64,000 nt of DNA from NCBI RefSeq assembly GCF_000025565.1, contig NC_014108.1, positions 20,654 to 84,653 on the forward strand, given 5' to 3'. A program made the translations under genes and the position numbers. Positions 58,493 to 64,000 of this stretch are shown piece by piece (position 1 is the stretch's first letter; every line of letters begins with the position of its first letter). This DNA is from Enterobacter cloacae subsp. cloacae ATCC 13047. GTDB lineage: Bacteria > Pseudomonadota > Gammaproteobacteria > Enterobacterales > Enterobacteriaceae. The notes below the pieces were generated by a model that was given only the letters and a program-made list of their open reading frames with translations, searched no databases and was not told the DNA's origin.

Positions 58493-60765
58493 TACATGCC
58501 TCCTGGATATTCATGCTGGTCAAATGACTTCTCATTATTTCGATTAGTCACGTCATTGTTACTGTTTTTCTCCGTATTTGATTGCTCAGTTGAGAATGAA
58601 CTTTCATACTCCGCCAGAAAATCGTGAGCAACCTGCGTATCAAATTGAAGGTTAGAGAAATCCCCTTCATCATCCTGATCATCTGCGTCAGACTGTTTCT
58701 TATTTGCAGCGTTCATAGCCTGAGCAACTGCATTCATCTGCGTTTTCGACTTTACAGATGACATGGCCTGCGCGACGGGATTCGAAACATCGGCGTTCGA
58801 CGTCGTCTTACTGCCATCCGGCGGTGCAGAGTTATCAATAACTTCATCCAGGACTTGCTCCTGCGTTTTACCCGCATCAGGGTTTGGCTTACTCCCTTGT
58901 TTGAACTTCTGCGGTTCACGCTTCTCTCTGGAGTTTTCTTTGTTAACGATACTGACTACATGTTCAGGGGAAATCTCATTCTCTTTGGACAACTGCGAAA
59001 GGAAGGAGGTGTCGTTTAATGCTTCATTTTCAATGATGCCTGGATGCAGCTCCTTCATATAGTCGTAAGGGAACTTGATTTTTGCTACAGGCAAGCCGCG
59101 ACCTAACTTCAGATAACAGGTGTTATCCGGCAATGCTGTGATCTGGCTTCGCAGGATTAGATTTCCTTCTTTGTCCTGACGATTTATCGATGTTGCATCA
59201 CGAACATCATTTGCGCCGTAGCTTGTATTTTCCGACGATTTCTCCGTCTCCTGATCACCCAACTGGTCAGCTAACCATGCAGCCCCTTTACTACCATTGA
59301 TACGAAAAGCGGCTATTGCACCGATACCATCCATCAGGATCTGACTTTTCTTTTCCCCGTAGACAACATCAGTCTGAGCATTGGACTGAAAGCCCAAGAT
59401 TGGGAAGCCACCAAATTTTCGGCATGTTGACATGAAATCAGGTAGCGAGGGGATCTCCTGAAGAGTACCTGCTTCATCGATGCTCGTACCAATTAAACGG
59501 TCTTGAGATGGTTCGAGAGTCAGAATTGCAGACAGGGCAGATTCGATCATCATGGTAATCATCGGCTTGAGAGTATCCTTCATATCGTCACGCACAGTGA
59601 TGAATACCCAGGCATCAGAATCTTCGTCCTGTGCCCAATTTTTGAAGGAAAATCGTGGGCCGGTAGGGAGAGCAAGGTGTTTAAAATTTCGGGTGTAAGC
59701 GGTTATAACAGCCCTTACTGAACCGGCCAATTTGTCGAGATCTAAATTCATGACGTTACGAGCATCGGTCGTAGCAACAACGTTGGCAATCTTGTCGTTT
59801 GGCATACGAAGAATGATATTCATCAAGTGCTCGACTGAGGGAACGTCATAGCGCTTTCCGAGTTGTTCCAGCAAAGCCGAAAATAACAAGCGTGGAGCCT
59901 CAATCCAGAATGGATCTCCTCCCCCATTGTTGTCTGGTATAGCGGCTTTCGCCATACGGTCATACATTGCCGGGTTTTTCCCTTCAGCCCAGAAATCCCA
60001 TGAGTGTGATCGGGTATCAAATACGTTCAGAATTACATCTTTTCCCGGACGATAAAAACGCTTAACAAATTCACCTGAAATATCATAAAGCACTGCCTTT
60101 CTTTGCTGCGCTCTTAGCTGGCGCAGCAATTCCCTGATAATGGTGGATTTACCTACACCCGGAGAGCCTAAAAGAGCTATGCCAGAGTTTTCCTGATAAC
60201 GTACAAGAGGTACATTCGCGATAGATATCCGAGAAAGACGACCATCTTCCTTCACTCTATCGTTAGCTGCTTCAATCAGTTCCTTTACAGTGGCAAGTTC
60301 AGCACCTCGACGATGCTCATCCTTACTTTCCTGCTTGCCTTTGTTGAGAATAAATCGGAAGAGATACCATGCTGCAATAAGTGCGACAATTGATGAGATA
60401 ACAAGGCTTATTATCAGGTTGGATATCAGCGCATCCGCATGATTTTGCATTGTCGGTGAGCTAACTATCTGAGCATCCCTAACCATAACTTTACGGCCAT
60501 CAGGTAGCTCAAGCGTGGTTTTACCTTTCTTAAGACCAATCAGTTCAACTAATGTGTAGGAGTAGCCATACTTTAACCCCATGTACCAGTCAGTCTTATC
60601 AGTGATTTGGTAAGTCACGGCGGTGGTGGCAATAACAAACACACATAAGACAATCTTGAAGTACCTCGTCAGAGTTTGGTGCAACATACGGATGAAGTGC
60701 ATCAATACCTGACCGCCACGGTTTAGGTCCGATACGGTGCTTTTTTCCTGTTTCTGGTCGAGCAT
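58492..60765 (-). CDS. traD: TraD coupling protein (VirD4-type ATPase)
   Basis: The 757-residue protein has two N-terminal membrane helices (about 38-58 and 112-138) with a periplasmic loop between, then the FtsK-like motor: Walker A LGSPGVGKSTII (about 199-210) and Walker B IDEAG in GTSIDEAGTLQEIP. It couples the TraI-DNA complex to the secretion channel. The long acidic, Gln/Asn-rich tail (about 640-757) probably contacts relaxosome proteins as F TraD does. F TraD is 717 residues. It overlaps traI and is two bases from the RHH gene. Confidence 0.95.
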   Translation of the reverse strand: MLDQKQEKSTVSDLNRGGQVLMHFIRMLHQTLTRYFKIVLCVFVIATTAVTYQITDKTDWYMGLKYGYSYTLVELIGLKKGKTTLELPDGRKVMVRDAQIVSSPTMQNHADALISNLIISLVISSIVALIAAWYLFRFILNKGKQESKDEHRRGAELATVKELIEAANDRVKEDGRLSRISIANVPLVRYQENSGIALLGSPGVGKSTIIRELLRQLRAQQRKAVLYDISGEFVKRFYRPGKDVILNVFDTRSHSWDFWAEGKNPAMYDRMAKAAIPDNNGGGDPFWIEAPRLLFSALLEQLGKRYDVPSVEHLMNIILRMPNDKIANVVATTDARNVMNLDLDKLAGSVRAVITAYTRNFKHLALPTGPRFSFKNWAQDEDSDAWVFITVRDDMKDTLKPMITMMIESALSAILTLEPSQDRLIGTSIDEAGTLQEIPSLPDFMSTCRKFGGFPILGFQSNAQTDVVYGEKKSQILMDGIGAIAAFRINGSKGAAWLADQLGDQETEKSSENTSYGANDVRDATSINRQDKEGNLILRSQITALPDNTCYLKLGRGLPVAKIKFPYDYMKELHPGIIENEALNDTSFLSQLSKENEISPEHVVSIVNKENSREKREPQKFKQGSKPNPDAGKTQEQVLDEVIDNSAPPDGSKTTSNADVSNPVAQAMSSVKSKTQMNAVAQAMNAANKKQSDADDQDDEGDFSNLQFDTQVAHDFLAEYESSFSTEQSNTEKNSNNDVTNRNNEKSFDQHEYPGGM

Positions 60766-60767
60766 AA

Positions 60768-61118
60768 TTAGTCCTCCACGCCTAGCTGTTTCATGATGTT
60801 GCTTACGCGCGCATTACTTTTTGAGAAGATAAATTTACTGGCAATCTCTGTTGCAGCATCTTCACTGAGTTCAGGATTTGCACTCATGATGATGAACACC
60901 GCCAGGTGAATAATGTTGTAGGAAGAGGACAGTACATGCTTAAGAGACACATCTGCCTTGAAGGTTGACGTTCCAGCATTGGTTAGCTCATTGATGACTA
61001 TTTTTTTTGCCAGCTCATTTACAGACATACCCCGCCTTGCGGCTTCCTTCTGAAGCGCTAGATCCAGTGCTCCCGATAAGCGGAATTGAATCTGCTGCTT
61101 GGTCTTAACGTTTCCCAT
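60768..61118 (-). CDS. RHH relaxosome accessory protein (TrwA-like position)
   Basis: The 116-residue protein has an N-terminal RHH domain (QIQFRLSGALDLALQKEAAR, then GMSVNELAKKIVINEL) and a helical C-terminal part. The order RHH-coupling protein-relaxase away from oriT is that of R388 (trwA-trwB-trwC). TrwA binds oriT and represses its operon. Five GTATAC sites and one box B (61148-61167) lie just upstream and are candidate binding sites. I do not assign a symbol because the sequence itself was not recognised as TrwA or TraM. Confidence 0.75.
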   Translation of the reverse strand: MGNVKTKQQIQFRLSGALDLALQKEAARRGMSVNELAKKIVINELTNAGTSTFKADVSLKHVLSSSYNIIHLAVFIIMSANPELSEDAATEIASKFIFSKSNARVSNIMKQLGVED

Positions 61119-61147
61119 GTGTAAAGCACCTCCTTTGATGCATATAA

Positions 61148-61167
61148 ATGATACATATTTGTATCAT
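61148..61167. promoter_or_regulatory. Box B palindrome upstream of the RHH-traD-traI operon
   Basis: ATGATACATATTTGTATCAT, near-perfect, 30 bases upstream of the start at 61118. Confidence 0.65.
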
Positions 61168-61175
61168 AGAACATT

Positions 61176-61333
61176 GTATACATCCATTTCCCCAGACGGG
61201 CCGGGATATTCCCTGTTATTTCTCGACGTATGTGTATACCTCAGTGTGTATACGCCTCTCAGTCTTTGTGCTTCGCGGCTTTTAAAGGGGTAAATATGAA
61301 AATGTATACAGATTCGTACATGATGGGGTATAC
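61176..61333. promoter_or_regulatory. Cluster of five GTATAC sites
   Basis: GTATAC occurs at 61176, 61234, 61248, 61304 and 61328 (first base). About 0.04 copies would be expected by chance in this length. The two at 61234 and 61248 sit in GTGTATAC direct repeats 14 bases apart. Likely binding sites of the relaxosome accessory RHH protein. Confidence 0.65.
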
Positions 61334-61368
61334 CCCCTAAAGCTAGGCGCAGCATGGCTTTAGGCTCA

Positions 61369-61392
61369 GCATTGTATAATGCGTGGGGTGTG
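61369..61392 (+). other. nic site and its hairpin
   Basis: GCATT-GTAT-AATGC hairpin followed by GTGGGGTGT. Predicted cleavage is between T61391 and G61392 on the plus strand, by analogy with F. Confidence 0.85.
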
Positions 61393-61560
61393 ACGCGATT
61401 TTCTGGACTTGCCCAGCGCACAATCTCCTTTTGCCTGGTTGTTCTACTCCAGCCTATGTCCCCCTCACTGTTCTCCAGCTCTGCACATGATCGCTTAGGT
61501 CAATCTCTATGACCTGGAATGAGCCTGCACCACTGCGGGGGCGCAGGGATGACTCTTGTA

Positions 61561-61743
61561 ACCAGGGGGCATCTGCGCAGCAGTGCGCCCGGCCATCACC
61601 ACGGCGGCAACCTCCTGCGCGGGGCGGGAACGGTCACGCGTCTGCGCGTCACCTGCCGTCACGATCTGCCCCCTGCCGGAACGCTGGCGCGGCGCTCCGG
61701 CTGTGCCGGACACCAGGGGGCATCTGCGCAGCAGTGCGCCCGG
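61561..61743. repeat. Two identical 32-base direct repeats in GC-rich segment
   Basis: Copies at 61561-61592 and 61712-61743 are identical and begin ACCAGGGGGCATCTGCGCAG. Each contains the inverted repeat GCGCA-GCAG-TGCGC. The interval is about 70% GC, against a lower surrounding level. They are on the leading side of nic. Confidence 0.75.
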
Positions 61744-61795
61744 TTATCACTACGGTAATGGCGTTACGGATTGCGATAAGAATATGAATCTAGTG

Positions 61796-61815
61796 ATTTT
61801 GCGCATGCGCAAAAT
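61796..61815. promoter_or_regulatory. Box A palindrome (copy 12)
   Basis: ATTTTGCGCATGCGCAAAAT, a perfect 20-base palindrome, upstream of 61930. Confidence 0.7.
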
Positions 61816-61895
61816 TGAGAGCGCGAATCCGCTCAAAATTGCGCTCAGAAAATGGTGATCCATAGCTGTAGTTGTAAGCATGAAACTAAACGTCT

Positions 61896-61915
61896 ATGAT
61901 ACATTCGTGTATCAT
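61896..61915. promoter_or_regulatory. Box B palindrome before 61930
   Basis: ATGATACATTCGTGTATCAT, 14 bases before the ATG. Confidence 0.65.
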
Positions 61916-61929
61916 AGAAAGAGGTGAAT

Positions 61930-62181
61930 ATGGCTGTAATCCAACCACGCGGGAAAGCCACGAATAAACGTTTTCAGTTTACGGCCCCGGCAGAACTAAT
62001 TGACGAGTTTAACCAAAAGAAGGAGCTGCTAGAGCGTACAGATCTATCAATTGATATGACAGACGATTTCATTAAGGTTATTAAGGATGCTATCAAGACT
62101 ATAGACAAGCGCCTGGCTGAAGTTAAAGAAACACCAGAACATACTGACAGAACTGGTGTAAACACCCAGCAACAGGCATAA
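61930..62181 (+). CDS. Small basic/acidic hypothetical protein at start of leading region
   Basis: I chose ATG 61930 (83 residues) with AGAGG upstream; a GTG at 61924 is possible. The protein (MAVIQPRGKATNKRFQFTAP) has an extended N-terminus followed by two predicted helices; an RHH-like fold is possible (FQFTAPAELIDEFNQ). It is the first gene entering the recipient. Both a box A and a box B control it. No family assigned. Confidence 0.6.
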   Translation: MAVIQPRGKATNKRFQFTAPAELIDEFNQKKELLERTDLSIDMTDDFIKVIKDAIKTIDKRLAEVKETPEHTDRTGVNTQQQA

Positions 62182-62183
62182 AA

Positions 62184-62208
62184 AAAAGCAGGCTTAAAGC
62201 CTGCTTTT
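62184..62208. terminator. Bidirectional terminator
   Basis: AAAAGCAGGC-TTAAA-GCCTGCTTTT between the convergent genes ending at 62181 and 62212. Confidence 0.88.
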
Positions 62209-62211
62209 AAT

Positions 62212-62409
62212 TTATTTTGAAACGTATTTTAGATTTTTCTCCAGAGCTTCATAAAAGCCAGGTTCAAAATCGAACGCTCGCCAGTGTAAATGTCCTTTTT
62301 CTCTTATTTCAACTCTCGCGCTACCATGAGCAACAACATCAGGTGCAACAGTTACACCTTCTTTTAGATTTGGATATAACGCGATAATAGCTAAAGTTTG
62401 CTCATTCAT
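62212..62409 (-). CDS. Small hypothetical leading-region protein
   Basis: The 65-residue protein (MNEQTLAIIALYPNLKEGVT) is soluble. It is preceded by a leader (62421-62460) almost identical to the one before 63634, including the GGGAGGA ribosome binding site. No family recognised. Confidence 0.65.
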   Translation of the reverse strand: MNEQTLAIIALYPNLKEGVTVAPDVVAHGSARVEIREKGHLHWRAFDFEPGFYEALEKNLKYVSK

Positions 62410-62420
62410 TTATGTTTATT

Positions 62421-62460
62421 TCCTCCCGAATAACGGCGGGTGTCCGTTTGGCTATGTGCC
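62421..62460 (-). repeat. Repeated 5' leader, copy 1
   Basis: Minus-strand leader sharing CCAAACGGACACCCGCCGT with 63644-63684. It ends in CGGGAGGA; CCCG and CGGG may pair and cover the ribosome binding site. Confidence 0.65.
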
Positions 62461-62558
62461 TTTAATCTGTGAAGTATTATATAACATAATATATTCATCA
62501 GCTAGGGATATTTACAAAATGTAAATTTAATTGTTTGCGTGAATTTCCCGAAAACGCT

Positions 62559-62693
62559 TTATAAAGGGCGACCCTGAAGAAAATCCAACCACCATAAAAT
62601 TTCCTTTAAGTCGCTAACCTTCATGGCTGGTAGTTTAGTCTGTTTACCACTTTTCAACTGTTCCGCTATGCGGCTATAATCGCTTTGTGACAT
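62559..62693 (-). CDS. 44-residue hypothetical protein
   Basis: A short gene with a GGAGAGG ribosome binding site coding MSQSDYSRIAEQLKSGKQTK and ending LQGRPL; soluble, helical, with a Trp-Trp pair. It sits between the two leader-controlled genes. Not recognised. Confidence 0.5.
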   Translation of the reverse strand: MSQSDYSRIAEQLKSGKQTKLPAMKVSDLKEILWWLDFLQGRPL

Positions 62694-62755
62694 AGTAGCC
62701 TCTCCGCTATTTTGTTGCATTGCCGGGCTGTTACAGCAGCCCGGCCCCTATCACA

Positions 62756-63634
62756 TTAGCCCTGTAATTCTCTTAGTTCCTTGCCGATCTCCCCATCTAC
62801 GCCATGATTAAAGAAAAAGTCGCGGCTAACTTTCCAAAGATCACCGCTGATATACGCCGCGACGGTGCAGCTCTCTGGCACAATTTCCTGACCATACTTT
62901 TTCCTGACATTATCAATAGCTTTCTGCGTGAGTTCTTCAGAGTAATCTCTTGAATAATGTAAATAGTCAACGCCGCCGTAAATGTCAGTGAAAGGTGTGC
63001 TGTTGCTTTCATGAATATCTGCATACATATCATAATGACCGGTTTTATATTTACCGATGATATCCTGTACCTGATCTTTAGTTGGGCCATCAATCCATTT
63101 AACAGATATCGAGTCATAGCCTGTTTTACGGACTGAAAACTTTGTACCCGGATACGCGGCCTTAAGCTCAGTCCGCATGTTCTTTGCCACTACGGCAGCA
63201 TGAGATCGTGAACTACTGCCAATTTTTTCTAACCCGCTGTATTTCGGATCGCCGGTTAATTGCACTTTTTTCAAAGCATATGCTGCATCTGCTTCGGCTT
63301 TATCCTCTGCTGCCTTTTTCTGAGTAGCTATAACCACTTCGCGTATACGTTCAATTTCCTCGTGGCTTTTCACTTCGTCAAAGATGCGCCATTGAACGCC
63401 CCGTAAAATGCATTCCGGCAAGCGCTTAGTTTCTGACCCACTCTCAAACAAAATATCGAATTCAGCCTTACCACCGGATACCATAACGCCGCCAAAATGG
63501 ACCCGTGAGGTTGCAGGGCTTTGCTCACCATAGATAGCGGAAACAACACCATTTCCCAGGCCGTAAAGCCCTGTGTAAACCACCTGGCCGACTTGGACAA
63601 TGACGGTTTTTGGATCGAAAGTCTGACTAGTCAT
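62756..63634 (-). CDS. LPD29-domain leading-region protein
   Basis: The 292-residue protein has a N-terminal beta-rich part (about 1-85: VGQVVYTGLYGLGNGVVSAI), a coiled helix rich in Ala/Glu/Lys (about 95-125) and a C-terminal LPD29-like domain (about 140-240: RTELKAAYPGTKFSVRKTGY, SVKWIDGP). LPD domains are carried by large polyvalent proteins of phages and plasmids delivered with DNA. The N-terminal part appears distinct. It is preceded by leader copy 2. Confidence 0.7.
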   Translation of the reverse strand: MTSQTFDPKTVIVQVGQVVYTGLYGLGNGVVSAIYGEQSPATSRVHFGGVMVSGGKAEFDILFESGSETKRLPECILRGVQWRIFDEVKSHEEIERIREVVIATQKKAAEDKAEADAAYALKKVQLTGDPKYSGLEKIGSSSRSHAAVVAKNMRTELKAAYPGTKFSVRKTGYDSISVKWIDGPTKDQVQDIIGKYKTGHYDMYADIHESNSTPFTDIYGGVDYLHYSRDYSEELTQKAIDNVRKKYGQEIVPESCTVAAYISGDLWKVSRDFFFNHGVDGEIGKELRELQG

Positions 63635-63643
63635 TCAATTTAC

Positions 63644-63684
63644 TCCTCCCGGATTACGGCGGGTGTCCGTTTGGGCGTAATGCC
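63644..63684 (-). repeat. Repeated 5' leader, copy 2
   Basis: Second copy of the minus-strand leader, ending in CGGGAGGA just before the start at 63634. The core of 19 bases is identical to copy 1. Confidence 0.65.
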
Positions 63685-63719
63685 CTGTTTCTGTTAGTTA
63701 TTATAGTAAATCCGGCCCG

Positions 63720-64000
63720 GTTCATCCAGCAATATTTACATATTGTGAATTTATTTTTTTGCCACGTCCCCGCGCAGCTGCTGCACCGTCCAGGAAAAAA
63801 TCGGGGGTCCCTTCAGGGTTCCGATTTTTATCCTTGACGGCTCTCCCCCCGATACCCTGCCGGATGGGGGAGGGTTCCCGCAGGGAGCCATCCCCCATGT
63901 AAGACCGCCGTTGACCTTCAGCAAGCCCCGCAGACATACACCGGCGCTCATGGCCGCACCACTTCCCTGGAGTTCGCCAGAAGCGAACGGTGGAAGCGCG
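63720..64000. other. Structured leading-region DNA at window end
   Basis: GC-rich DNA with several strong hairpins: CTCCCCC...GGGGGAG (about 63841-63870), a CCCGCAGGG stem, and GGGTCCC-TTCAGGG-type repeats. A frame of 71 codons on the minus strand (63722-63937) lacks a ribosome binding site and is doubtful. Such structured leading-region DNA can act as single-strand promoters (as F Frpo) that fire before the second strand is made. The region continues past the window. Confidence 0.45.

Larger units (their letters stand above)
61119..61929. other. oriT region
   Basis: An 811-base gene-free region next to the relaxase operon. It contains an F-like nic site (GCGTGGGGTGT, 61381-61391) directly preceded by an inverted repeat GCATT-GTAT-AATGC (61369-61382). 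Upstream are a CCTAAAGC/GCTTTAGG inverted repeat (61337-61364), GGGGTATACCCC (61325-61336) and five GTATAC sites (61176-61333). Downstream are a GC-rich segment with a 32-base direct repeat (61561-61743) and one box A and one box B. F nic is GCGTGGGGTGT^GG preceded by a similar hairpin. Transfer would start at 61392 and proceed to higher coordinates, with traI/traD entering last. Confidence 0.85.

Noticed and set aside
61507..61858. Several overlapping GC-rich frames on the leading side of oriT
   Set aside because: All arise from the GC-rich repeats, have no ribosome binding site and differ in all frames.
63722..63951. Two minus-strand frames of 66-71 codons at the window end
   Set aside because: They overlap strong hairpins and have no ribosome binding site, so I treat the region as structured DNA.
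1..64000. Search by eye for CRISPR arrays, tRNA genes, transposases and resistance genes
   Set aside because: No regular spacer-repeat array, cloverleaf, DDE transposase motif or known resistance protein was found.

Overview
The window is most of the backbone of a large conjugative plasmid from an enterobacterium-like host. The evidence is an IncFII/IncI-type RepA with an antisense control region, a ParA/ParB pair, a complete F-type (MPF-F) type IV secretion and pilus operon, a MOBF TraI relaxase with its TraD coupling protein, and plasmid-borne DnaB, Hha-like, H-NS-like and UmuDC proteins. No rRNA, tRNA, CRISPR array, transposase or antibiotic-resistance gene was seen. I cannot name a known plasmid or incompatibility group with confidence.

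Layout. 1-3.5 kb: parA-parB and a third co-directional gene cut by the window edge, with a divergent ribbon-helix-helix (RHH) gene across a crowded operator region. 3.7-4.8 kb: a convergent pair of membrane-protein genes. 4.8-7.1 kb: replication module, with oriR downstream of repA on the minus strand and an antisense RNA over the repA leader. 7.2-8.1 kb: two tandem-RHH regulators. 8.4-30.2 kb: the transfer operon in the order orf-dsbC-traA-L-E-K-B-V-C-traN-like-traN-traW::traU fusion-orf-trbC-S26 peptidase-traF-thioredoxin-traH-traG. 30.3-32.4 kb: small exported or membrane proteins. 32.7-39.1 kb (minus strand): hha-like, dnaB, a large unknown gene, two small genes and an RES-domain protein. 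39.6-41.8 kb: three small genes and a ResD-type recombinase. 41.8-46.3 kb: accessory genes (zinc ribbons, a secreted nuclease, a DUF6884-like protein, a RelB/DinJ-like DNA-binding protein). 46.6-48.3 kb: SOS-controlled umuDC. 48.4-49.3 kb: an H-NS-like gene. 49.4-52.4 kb: a lytic transglycosylase operon that includes a membrane-anchored Mrr-like nuclease. 52.4-53.3 kb: a DUF4365 gene. 53.5-61.1 kb (minus strand): RHH accessory gene, traD and traI. 61.1-61.9 kb: oriT, with an F-like nic site. 61.9-64 kb: the start of the leading region.

The most unusual feature is a plasmid-wide set of three families of short palindromes that tie these modules together. Box A (TTTGCGCATGCGCAAA) occurs 12 times, often 4-10 kb apart, mostly at gene starts and twice inside signal-peptide codons. 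Box B (ATGATAC-n6-GTATCAT type) occurs about 15 times just upstream of start codons. Box C (TGTAAC-n8-GTTACA) occurs about seven times, and in six places pairs with box B at 19-26 bp between centres. This resembles the KorA/KorB-type global control of IncP plasmids but with different sequences. ParB (KorB-like HTH) and the RHH proteins are the obvious candidate binders; this assignment is inference.

All coordinates and protein descriptions come from reading the sequence. Family names rest on recognised motifs and were not checked against databases.
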